Part shown: piece after piece, positions 1-7,500 of the stretch
Layout of the letters: each line of letters starts with the position of its first letter
How positions within the stretch are numbered: the stretch's first letter is position 1
Notes under the pieces: generated by a model
The model's database searches: none
What the model saw: the letters and a program-made list of their open reading frames with translations, nothing else
What the model was told of the DNA's origin: nothing
NCBI GenBank assembly: GCA_041946865.1
Contig: JBHGBF010000059.1
Span: 1-24,127, forward strand
Reading direction: 5' to 3'
DNA: 24,127 nucleotides
Source: RPQK01 sp041946865
GTDB lineage: Bacteria; Acidobacteriota; UBA6911; RPQK01
Translations under genes and position numbers: made by a program

Positions 1-46
1 GCTTTGCCGGGAGGACTCACAGTGTTTGACATATAGGGGAGTGGCC

Positions 47-99
47 TTCAGAGTCTCCAACCGTGAACCGCTCAAGGAAACACGGAAGGAGACTCTGAA
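47..99 (+). promoter_or_regulatory. 5' hairpin sequestering the RBS of the IS200-type transposase
   Basis: Positions 47-58 (TTCAGAGTCTCC) are exactly complementary to 88-99 (GGAGACTCTGAA). After an AA/AA internal loop the stem continues as CCGTG (61-65) with CACGG (81-85), leaving a 15-base loop. The only Shine-Dalgarno-like sequence, GGAG at 88-91, and the first base of the ATG (99) lie in the right arm, so folding would hide the ribosome binding site. IS200-family transposase mRNAs are known to carry such inhibitory 5' structures; the role here is inferred from that precedent and the pairing. Confidence 0.7.
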
Positions 100-534
100 T
101 GGATGATGTGGAGACTTTACGGCATACGAAGTGGGAATGCAAATATCACCTGGTTTTCATCCCGAAGTGTCGGCGTGAAACATTGTATGGGCAATTGCGA
201 CGAGAACTTGGTTCAGTGTTCCGAAGGTTGGCTGGGGAGCGCGAGAGTACTGTTGAAGAAGGGCACTTGCACTCGGATCATGTTCACATGCTGATCTCGA
301 TTCCCCCGAAGTATTCGGTCGCCCAGGTGGTGGGGTACATCAAAGGAAAGAGCGCGATCTACATTGCGCGCAATTTCATGGGTCGACAGCGCAACTTTGT
401 GGGGCAAACACTTCTGGGCTCGGGGCTGCTACGTTTCGACCGTCGTCGGGCGAGACGAAAAGACCATTCGGGAGTATATCGAGAAGCAGAAGAAAGAGGA
501 CGATCGATTAGATCAACTGGAAATGTTCAAATAG
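99..534 (+). pseudogene. tnpA: IS200/IS605-family Y1 transposase (TnpA), +1 frameshift
   Basis: Small HUH-type single-strand transposase of the IS200 group. From the ATG at 99 the protein reads MDDVETLRHTKWECKYHLVF, the classic IS200 start, and carries the HUH pair as HVH within the motif HLHSDHVHML (about residues 57-66). At 405-408 an extra A (the AAA run at 406-408) shifts the frame. Reading on in the +1 frame from 409 restores the family C-terminus: HFWARGCYVSTVVGRDE, then REYIEKQ with the likely catalytic tyrosine, ending MFK and a stop at 532-534. Without correction, translation runs in the wrong frame to 554 and lacks the tyrosine. The gene is therefore probably inactive unless recoded or complemented in trans. 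No TnpB follows, so this is an IS200-type rather than an IS605-type arrangement. Confidence 0.9.
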
Positions 535-607
535 CCACTTCAAGTGGCTCATAGTTCAACCGCTTTGAGCGGTTCACAGTTTTTCAAGCCTCCGGCTTTG
601 CCGGAGG
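533..607. repeat. Three consecutive small palindromes behind tnpA (probable IS right-end region)
   Basis: Three perfect hairpins follow the transposase stop: 533-549 (AGCCACT/AGTGGCT), 558-574 (AACCGCT/AGCGGTT, loop TTG) and 589-607 (CCTCCGGC/GCCGGAGG, loop TTT). The second is partly repeated in the other orientation at 63-75, inside the loop of the 5' hairpin. Bases 1-15 of the window (GCTTTGCCGGGAGGA) resemble the right half of the third, suggesting another copy just beyond the window edge. IS200/IS605 elements use subterminal hairpins rather than terminal inverted repeats, so at least one of these may be the right-end recognition hairpin. Which one is not resolved. Confidence 0.6.
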
Positions 608-905
608 TCTCTGACTAGTTCTCCTCTTACGACAAGCGCCCATACGCGGAGGGCATGCCCGCTCGGCTGCCTCCGCGTGATGGACAGAGCACTGGGATGC
701 ACCCGCAAAGCGTACGCGGGCTAATAACGGAGTGTCAATCCATTGTTAACATCGATAATAGAGTCGTCTGAACAAGACGTTGCTTCCACTTCCCTGCCTG
801 TTGCGCCGATCTGCTATCTAGCCTGCAGCGCCACCGTGACGTGATGCGCGCGTGCGCCCGCCAGCTGAGCACGGTCACGACTGGGGCACCGGGTTCGACG
901 CTAGC

Positions 906-919
906 TTAGCTATAGCTAA
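906..919. repeat. TTAGCTATAGCTAA perfect palindrome (TAGCTA family, copy 1)
   Basis: A 14-base perfect palindrome about 230 bases before the first permease gene. Its 12-base core TAGCTATAGCTA recurs exactly at 3364-3375. Related TAGCTA-containing sequences occur at 10804-10813, 12789-12816 and 24043-24055. It may be an operator or a dispersed repeat; the sequence alone does not decide. Confidence 0.6.
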
Positions 920-1110
920 CACCGAGGCCCTGGCCCATTGGCAGGGGAGAAATCCGTGGCGTTTGGCGGGGACATAGGGGGCAATCACCCGGGCTGCTCT
1001 TCCGTGCCAAACGCCTCCTCGACGGCGCGCAGCGTTTCTTCCCCGGGCGAATCGCAAGACAGACCCGGATTCCGCCTTTGCTAGCGAGCGTGTGCCGGCA
1101 CCAAAGATCG

Positions 1111-1139
1111 TTGACAAGTTTTACTCTTCCGGCCAGATT
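1111..1139 (+). promoter_or_regulatory. Possible sigma70-like promoter for the permease gene
   Basis: A perfect TTGACA lies at 1111-1116. The hexamer 17 bases later (CAGATT, 1134-1139) matches the -10 consensus at only three positions. Transcription from it would begin close to the ATG at 1148, giving an almost leaderless mRNA. Weak prediction. Confidence 0.25.
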
Positions 1140-1147
1140 CAGGGGCG

Positions 1148-2158
1148 ATGGAGAACTTTCTACTCGGCCTCGTTCTGATTTTCGTCGGAGGTATCCTCCT
1201 CGGAACCTTCATCCTCCCCATGAAGTACGTTCAAGGTTGGAGGTGGGAAAACCAGTGGATCGTCTACTCGCTGGTGGCATTGTTGTTCATGCCCTGGGCA
1301 CTCGGGTTCGCCTCGGTGCCGGGCTTCCTGGAGGTACTCCAAAGCCTGCCGTTGAGTGTGCTGGCGGCTCCTGTGCTGTTCGGCGTCGCCTGGGGGGTCG
1401 GGGGCACCTGTTTCGGTATCTGCGTGCCGATGGTCGGAATGGCCATAGCTTACTCGGTGGATCTCGGCCTGATGACTGCCATCGGGACCATGACCCCGCT
1501 GGTTGTGAATGATCGTGGTCTTCTCGGCACATCTCAGGGGCTCATGATTCAAGCTGGCGTGGCTCTCGTCCTGGTCGGCGTGGTCTTCACGGCCCTGGCC
1601 GGAAGAGCCAGGGAGAGCTCCGACAAGAAGAGCTCCGCCCCGGTCTCCAAAAAGGTCTTCTGGACAGGTTTGGTTTTCGCCGTTCTGGCAGGGGTCTTTT
1701 CTCCCTTCATTAACTTTGCATTTGCTTTCGGGGATCCGATCCTCAAGCGGGCCACCGAAGCAGAAGCCTCCCCCGCCCTCGCGGTCAACGCCGTGTGGGC
1801 GGTCGCGCTGCTGGGCGGTTTCATCGTGAATGCAGGCTATGCCTTGTGGCTGCTCTACCGCAACCGTTCCTGGTCTTTCTTTGCGTCCGGGTGGGGCCGT
1901 AACGGGTTGCTTTCGGCAACCATGGGCTTCATGTGGATGGGCAGTACCTTCCTGTACGGGCTAGGCGCGTCTTTCCTCGGGTCGCTGGGCGCCTCCGTGG
2001 GTTGGGCCATGTACCTCATTGTCGTGATCCTGGCCGCGAACCTCACGGGCGTCTTCACAGGCGAGTGGAAAGGGGCATCGGGAAAACCTGTTTACATGAT
2101 GGCGGCTGCGGTGGTGCTCCTGGTCATTGCCTCGCTGGTTATCGCCGGGGCCAGGTGA
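1148..2158 (+). CDS. RhaT-type sugar/proton symporter (first of two tandem copies)
   Basis: 336-residue polytopic inner-membrane protein resembling the L-rhamnose/H+ symporter RhaT of the drug/metabolite transporter superfamily, which has ten transmembrane helices and about 340 residues. Family-like features are the first helix ending in a small-residue/Pro-Met-Lys turn (GTFILPMKYVQGWRWENQW, residues 19-37), the LLFMPWALG segment, and the glycine-rich GVAWGVGGTCFGICVPMVGM helix. The hydrophilic loop around residues 155-170 (Arg, Glu, Ser, Lys-rich) is the expected central cytoplasmic loop. The ATG at 1148 has a weak AGGGG six bases upstream. It is followed after 107 bases by a second RhaT-like gene, suggesting duplication. 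Substrate is inferred: family members import L-rhamnose, and a deoxyhexose fits the glycosidase, isomerase and kinase genes nearby, but another sugar is possible. Confidence 0.8.
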   Translation: MENFLLGLVLIFVGGILLGTFILPMKYVQGWRWENQWIVYSLVALLFMPWALGFASVPGFLEVLQSLPLSVLAAPVLFGVAWGVGGTCFGICVPMVGMAIAYSVDLGLMTAIGTMTPLVVNDRGLLGTSQGLMIQAGVALVLVGVVFTALAGRARESSDKKSSAPVSKKVFWTGLVFAVLAGVFSPFINFAFAFGDPILKRATEAEASPALAVNAVWAVALLGGFIVNAGYALWLLYRNRSWSFFASGWGRNGLLSATMGFMWMGSTFLYGLGASFLGSLGASVGWAMYLIVVILAANLTGVFTGEWKGASGKPVYMMAAAVVLLVIASLVIAGAR

Positions 2159-2177
2159 GCTTTAGTGGACAAAGTGG

Positions 2178-2209
2178 AAGTAGGTCCGGCAAGACTGCCG
2201 GACCTACTT
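2178..2209. repeat. GTAGGTCCGGC palindrome, copy 1
   Basis: Stem AAGTAGGTCCGGCA (2178-2191), loop AGAC, return arm 2196-2209. It lies between the two permease genes and is flanked by a looser outer pairing (GTGGAC at 2165-2170 with GTCCAC at 2217-2222). The same core occurs behind two other genes (7668-7711 and 16604-16637). No T-run follows, so it is not a textbook intrinsic terminator; it may be a REP-like element that attenuates or stabilises the transcript. Confidence 0.8.
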
Positions 2210-2265
2210 TGACTTCGTCCACTTCGTCCATTTGCGCCGCTGAACTCGGTCGGAGGAGGAGCAAA

Positions 2266-3297
2266 TTGTCCAGTCTTGTCGGAGTTGCCGCAGCCGTGGT
2301 GTCAGGGATCCTGAATGGCAGCTTTGCCAGCCCTATGAAGAGGATAACCGACTGGGAGTGGGAGAACACCTGGCTGATTTACGCCTTAACCGCGCTGGTG
2401 GTTCTGCCCTGGCTGATCGTGTGGATGACGGTGCCAGGTTTCGGTAGCATCTGGTACGAGGTCCCACGGGGCGCTTTGTTGCGGACCTTATTGTTCGGCG
2501 CCGGGTGGGGAATCGGTTCGCTCACTTTCGGCTTGGGCCTGCACATGCTGGGGTTGTCTCTCGGTTTCACCATCATGATGGGTATCACGGCCGTTGCCGG
2601 TTCGCTGGTCCCGATGCTCGTGCAAGACCCGCAGGATCTCTTGAAACTCGGCGGAATTGTCATCCTGGTCGCGATGGTCGTCTGCGTGATTGGTGTTACT
2701 TTTTGCGGAACGGCGGCGGCGATTCGGGAAAGCGATGAGAAAAGCAGCAAGCGGGATCAGAAGCAGGTATCTTACAAGCTGGCTTTATCGGTTTGCATCA
2801 TCTCAGGCATCCTCAGCTCAATGTTGAACTTTGCGTTTACCTTCGGGGTCCCGATCGCAACAGTGGCGAAGTCGCGTCTGCCTGCGCCCGGGTCTGATTT
2901 TCTCGCCTCCAACACCGTGTGGCTGGTGGCCCTGGCCGGTGGTTTCGTCCCCTTTTTCCTTTACTGCTTGTTTTTGCTCCTGTCCAAAGGGAGTTGGAGA
3001 AACTTCGGCCGGTCCGGGACCGGAGTCAATTGGCTCTGGGCCGCGCTGATGGGCGTTATCTGGATCGGGTGCATTACATTATACGGAGCCAGTGCGGCCC
3101 TTATGGGCGGCTTGGGCACAACCGTGGGATGGTTAATCCTCATGTCAGTGACGGTGGTGACAGCCAACATCTGGGGCCTGGCCACGGGGGAATGGAAGGG
3201 AGCGCCATCGAAAGCGCGCCAGCGGATGCTGCGTGGCGTCGTGCTTCTAATTGGCTCGGTTATTCTGGTCGGAGTCGGCAAATCTCTCTTGTATTAG
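2266..3297 (+). CDS. RhaT-type sugar/proton symporter (second tandem copy)
   Basis: 343-residue membrane protein paralogous to the gene just upstream. Matching landmarks are GILNGSFASPMKRITDWEWEN near the N-terminus, LVVLPWLIVWMTVPGF, and GAGWGIGSLTFGLGLHMLGL. The frame is open much further upstream, but the start is set by a strong Shine-Dalgarno GGAGGAGGAG (2252-2261) followed by TTG at 2266, giving a start equivalent to the first copy; upstream codons give no family-like sequence. A Lys/Asp/Ser-rich stretch near residues 155-170 (SDEKSSKRDQKQ) is the central cytoplasmic loop. Roughly ten hydrophobic segments are visible. It likely shares a transcript with the gene before it and the acyltransferase after it (47-base gap). 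Two diverged copies may give different sugar preference or affinity, or a heteromer; the sequence does not say which. Confidence 0.82.
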   Translation: MSSLVGVAAAVVSGILNGSFASPMKRITDWEWENTWLIYALTALVVLPWLIVWMTVPGFGSIWYEVPRGALLRTLLFGAGWGIGSLTFGLGLHMLGLSLGFTIMMGITAVAGSLVPMLVQDPQDLLKLGGIVILVAMVVCVIGVTFCGTAAAIRESDEKSSKRDQKQVSYKLALSVCIISGILSSMLNFAFTFGVPIATVAKSRLPAPGSDFLASNTVWLVALAGGFVPFFLYCLFLLLSKGSWRNFGRSGTGVNWLWAALMGVIWIGCITLYGASAALMGGLGTTVGWLILMSVTVVTANIWGLATGEWKGAPSKARQRMLRGVVLLIGSVILVGVGKSLLY

Positions 3298-3344
3298 GTT
3301 TTACCCTCGATTTCACAGGCATGGGCTTGAACGAGGAGGAACGT

Positions 3345-4511
3345 ATGAAAGATGCGGCGAGTCTAGCTATAGCTAAGGAGCGGGAACCCCAAGCCGGACT
3401 TCCGGTGAGCAAGCAGCCGATCAGGCTGGACGAGCGTGGCCGGCTGGGCTCTTTGGACGTGTTTCGGGGCGTGACGATGTTCCTTCTCGTCGCCGACATA
3501 ACAGGGCTCTACCGGATACTTCTGCAGACCGACTTGAAGCAGACATTCCTGGGCCCCGTTTTGACGCAGCTCACTCATCACCCCTGGAATGGACTCCATT
3601 TCTGGGACCTGGTGCAGCCCTTTTTCATGTTCATAGTCGGCGTCGCCATGCCGTTTTCGATCGGGAAGCGGCTCGAAAGAGGCGACAGTTACGGGGCGGT
3701 TTTCGCTCATGTAGTCAAGAGATCTGTGATTCTGCTGGCGCTGGGTCTGACCGTCTACATTGTTGAGGCCGGACGGCTGGTTTTTGAGCTCTGGAACGTC
3801 CTCGCCCAACTCTCTTTCACCTATTTCGTCGCCTTCCTGATGATGCGCAAGAGGGCCAGAACACAGATCGTGTTTACCGCCGGCTTGCTGGTCCTGACGG
3901 AACTGGCCTACCGCCTCTGGTGGATCCCGGGCTTTGATCAGCCGTTCGTCCCGGACCGCAACTTCGGGTCATGGGTCGACTTGTTGCTGATGGGCAAATT
4001 GTCCGCCGGTCATTGGGTCGCAGTCAATGCCGTCCCGACCACAGCCCATACCATGTGGGGGGTCCTGGCAGGCCAGTTCCTGCTCAGCTCGAGGCCCATC
4101 GGGAGAAAACTCGCTATCCTCGCTTTGACGGGGGCAGGCGGAGTCATACTGGGCTACAGCCTGAATCCGATTACCCCCATAATCAAACGCATCTGCACGA
4201 GTTCCTTCGTGATCGTGAGCGGCGGGTGGTGCCTCCTGATGCTCGCCTTCCTGTTCTGGCTGGTCGACGTGAAGGGTGATCGGAGATGGGCAAAGCTCTT
4301 CGTGTTGTTCGGGTTGAACCCCATCTTCATCTACCTGTTTTCTCTTCTGAACGGGACCAGGTGGCTGAAGACAATCGTTCACCCGTTTACTGCTGCCGTC
4401 TTCTCCCCGGAAGGGCAGGCAGTCCCGTTGGCGACTGCCTGCGTCGTCCTGCTGATCGAGTGCTATCTTCTCTACTGGCTGTACCGCAGAAAGATTTTCA
4501 TTCGAATCTGA
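3345..4511 (+). CDS. DUF5009/HGSNAT-like membrane acyltransferase
   Basis: 388-residue polytopic membrane protein resembling the family of heparan-alpha-glucosaminide N-acetyltransferase and its bacterial relatives (NagX, DUF5009, YeiB-type). Diagnostic motifs are RLGSLDVFRGVTMFLLV (about residues 33-49), then HHPWNGLHFWDLVQPFFMFIVGVAMPFS, which contains the conserved His-x-x-Trp-x-Gly and Asp-Leu-Val features, followed by about eight hydrophobic helices. Known members move acetyl groups from acetyl-CoA across the membrane onto amino sugars; the acceptor here is unknown. The start is the ATG at 3345 behind GAGGAGGA (3333-3340). Oddly, codons 6-10 are written by the palindrome TAGCTATAGCTA (3364-3375), also found between genes, so the first 25 or so residues may be a recent addition. 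It ends 47 bases before the stop of the convergent beta-helix gene. Confidence 0.82.
   Translation: MKDAASLAIAKEREPQAGLPVSKQPIRLDERGRLGSLDVFRGVTMFLLVADITGLYRILLQTDLKQTFLGPVLTQLTHHPWNGLHFWDLVQPFFMFIVGVAMPFSIGKRLERGDSYGAVFAHVVKRSVILLALGLTVYIVEAGRLVFELWNVLAQLSFTYFVAFLMMRKRARTQIVFTAGLLVLTELAYRLWWIPGFDQPFVPDRNFGSWVDLLLMGKLSAGHWVAVNAVPTTAHTMWGVLAGQFLLSSRPIGRKLAILALTGAGGVILGYSLNPITPIIKRICTSSFVIVSGGWCLLMLAFLFWLVDVKGDRRWAKLFVLFGLNPIFIYLFSLLNGTRWLKTIVHPFTAAVFSPEGQAVPLATACVVLLIECYLLYWLYRRKIFIRI
3364..3375. repeat. TAGCTATAGCTA palindrome inside the acyltransferase N-terminus (copy 2)
   Basis: Exact 12-base palindrome identical to the core at 907-918, here within codons 6-11 of the acyltransferase gene, where the local peptide is SLAIAK. 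Its position 20 bases inside a reading frame would suit either a repressor site or an inserted repeat. Confidence 0.6.
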
Positions 4512-4558
4512 CGGCGTTCCTTCTCGATTCACCGGCGCAGCATCTGGAACCGCTCCAT

Positions 4559-7500
4559 CTAGCGCCCCTTGAGGCTGTATTGCCGCTCCGGATGCGGGCC
4601 TACTCGCCAAATTGGCTCGCCCCGCTCGAAAGCCCCGAGATCCGGGGCGGCGCCTTTGAAGGGCAATCCCACATCCACCCCTGCGTCCACGGCCGGGCTG
4701 CCGGCTTGCAGGCTCAGGTCGCCGTTTTCCGTAAGCTCCTCCGGGACATCCACGAAAAGAGGGTCCGCGAACACCGGGTTAGCGCCGGTGTATCCGTTCT
4801 GGCTGTTGTTGAAGTATGACGTGTTCGTCCAGCTGTTCTTAGGGGTAAAACTGCCCTGCTGCTCGTTCCAGACATCCCCGCCTCTTTGCCGGCTGCCGAC
4901 CACAATGTTGTTGGCCACCTGAATGTCGGACGAGTTGACGTCGCCCTGGATTCCTGACGCCCGGTGGGAGGCGCGGGCCACATCATAGAAAGTGTTGTTG
5001 AAGATCCGGATGTTATCGAGCCGCCAGCCGGTCTTCCCTTCCCAGGCCCATTCGTTGTACATCGATAACCCGTCACCCACCACGTGGCAGACGAGGTTGT
5101 GATGAACGTCAATTCCATATACCTTGCCGGATTCCAACGGCCCGCCCAACAGATCGCCGTTTTGAATCAGGAAGCCGTTCGCACCGCGTTCCGACTCGGG
5201 AAGACCTCCAAAATAGTTTCCGAGGTACACACTGGCGCGTTTCAGACCGGTGCCGTCTTCAGGATCGTACCAGCCAACCCTCCTCGCGACGTTATGGTGA
5301 ATTGTCGTCTCTACCCCTTCATTCGCGTAAAAAGCCACCTTGCGCGTGTTCTCCACGAGGTTGTAACAGATCTCTCCGTTCCTGGAACCCTCCTTGAAGT
5401 CAATTCCTTCCATGAGCGAGTTCGAGATGTGGTTTCCGGCCACATAGAACCCGTCCCACCGCACGATGGACACGGTCTCCGACTTCATGTTGTATCCAGA
5501 GTAGGTGCTTTTGTTCTCATAGCCTCCCAGGTTCGACTGGTTGACCCGGCAATTGACCACTTTCAGGTCGCGAGCCTTGGGGTCGGTCACTTGTCCGTTG
5601 GGAAGCATCAAAGCACTCTCGGTGGTCCACTCAACTGTCACGTCGTGCAGGGTCACGTGGTGGGACAGCCAGGTGAGCACACCGAGCCCCGCCACGCCGC
5701 GCATGTGCAGACCATCAATCCAGACGTATTGCGACTGGTTGATGATGATACCGCGGGTGAGATACCCGCCCTGCCCTGGGCCGAACCCGGGGGGCAGTCC
5801 GCGTTTATCGTAGGGAAAACTGGAAGCTGCAGGAGGAATGCCACCGTCGATCATGGCTAGCTTCTTCCGGCCGCACTCGTCCACCGCCGCCCGAACCACG
5901 GTCGGACGATTCGGATCGCCGGCCACGCGGTTCTTGTTACCAATGTCGAGCGTCTCCCGGAACACCCCCTCGATTACCAACTCGTCCCCTCCGGCGGGAC
6001 TCAGAGCGGCGACGCCACGCTTGAGGGTTTTGAAGGCCGTAGTCGGCGTTAGGCCATCGTTCGTATCGCTGCCGGTGTCTGAGTTCACATAGTAGACAGT
6101 TCCTGGGACTTTAGGGGGGACGAGCAGCGGATAGTACGGAGCCTCACCGAGAAGACGCGCCGCCGGCATGGCCGTGAATTCTCCGGCCTTCAGCCCTATC
6201 TCAAGGGAGGTGGAGGCAAAACTCCCGCCTTTGCTTTCCAGCGACAGCGTGCCAACCACGCCGTCCCGTGTCGCACAGGGAAACAGTTCCGTCACATAAC
6301 GTGCGACATGCGCCCCGGCCGCCAAATCAGAGAGCGTCGCCCGCCCGCCGGGCACCACGTTTCCCGCCTGGTCGCGCAGGGTCAGATCGAGGTTCAGCGG
6401 ACTTTCCCCGACGTTCCGGACCGCGATCCCCGTGCTTCCCAAACCGGCTGCAATGCGCACGGGTACGATGGCCGCGTTGGTTGGATGGCTCTGCGGCACG
6501 GCCGCCGTCCCCAGACCCTCCGTCTGGTAACGCACTACTCCGCCCAATACGCCGTCCGCCTCGACGCTCGCCGATCCCACCTTCAACGGACCGACTGCGT
6601 CGGTGGTCAGCGTCGTGGCGCCCAGCGGCGCCACCGAAAACGAGATGTCGCTGACCGGCTCACCCTCCATCCCCACCTCGAGAGGCTTCCCGTCGTCGTC
6701 CAGAAGCTGGAGTCGGCCCGAGACGACCCGCTCCCGGTGGGGATTGACCAGCACCACGCTCGACGACAGTCCCGCAGCGCCCCCGATCTGCGCAAAATAC
6801 AATCGGCCCGGCTCTTGTGCGGCCGCGGCTTCCAATCGCGTAACCGGAAGGGTGGTCAGCTGCCCGGGCTGAGAGCCCAGCTCGATGGCCGTCCCAGACA
6901 CATTCCCGCCACTCGCCTCCACCGTCAGCGTCCCTTCAAAATCCCGCGCTTCCGGACACATTTCCGAGACGTACTGGGCCAGGTGCCCTCGCCCCGGAAA
7001 GGCTTCGACCGTACTCTCCGCTACCAACCGGCCACCCGTGTCCCGCAGCGTCAGCTGAAGATTTACCGGCTCGGGTCCGGGGTTATGGACCGCCACCCCC
7101 GTCCCGATATCCCCCTGCTGGCGCACCGGTACCACGAAGGCGGGGGAAACCTCACTCGGCCCCACCCCCGCTACCCCGATTCCGGGAATGCGAAATCGGA
7201 CCACCCCGGTCAGCGGGCCGGTCGAAGTGGCTACCGCACAGCCCACCTGGGTTTCTCCTTCGGGCCGAGTCGACAGGGTGACCGAGCCCGAAGGGGGTAG
7301 ATTGTAAGTGAAGCCGCTGATCGGCTCTTCGCTTCCAGCTTCAGCAATAGGCAGGAGGAGCGGAGCCCCGCTGTCCGCGTAAAAATCGATCCGACCCTCG
7401 ACAGGATTCTCTTGGAAAGGGTTAACCAGGACGATCTCAGAAACCAGGCCGCCTCCACCTCCGATCTGGGCGAAAACCAGTGTGTCGGGGTCCGCGGCGG

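Larger units (their letters stand above)
608..1147. other. Gene-free region with several inverted repeats upstream of the permease genes
   Basis: I see no convincing gene in these 540 bases. An 80-codon minus-strand frame at 875-1117 has low-complexity Arg/Ala composition and looks like chance. Structure visible: an inverted repeat ACGCGGAGG (644-652) with CCTCCGCGT (670-678); the palindrome TTAGCTATAGCTAA (906-919); an inverted repeat GGCGTTTGGC (958-967) with GCCAAACGCC (1006-1015); and a GCTAGC at 1080-1085. It may hold regulatory sites or a structured leader for the rightward permease genes. Confidence 0.5.

Noticed and set aside
533..607. CRISPR-like array of palindromes
   Set aside because: The three hairpins differ in sequence, are closely packed without true spacers, and no cas genes are present.
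888..900. GGGTTCGA resembling a tRNA T-loop
   Set aside because: No acceptor stem, anticodon arm or D-arm can be folded around it.
875..1117. 80-codon minus-strand frame in the gene-free region
   Set aside because: Low-complexity Arg/Ala sequence over inverted repeats, no ribosome binding site, no family resemblance.
1933..2265. Upstream extension of the second permease frame
   Set aside because: It overlaps the first permease in another frame, has no membrane-protein character, and the strong Shine-Dalgarno at 2252-2261 marks TTG 2266.
2919..3344. Upstream extension of the acyltransferase frame
   Set aside because: It lies over the second permease gene out of frame; GAGGAGGA and ATG at 3345 set the start.
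6308..7300. 330-codon plus-strand frame opposite the beta-helix gene
   Set aside because: Arg/Pro/His-rich composition typical of antisense shadows in GC-rich genes; no recognisable domain or start signal.
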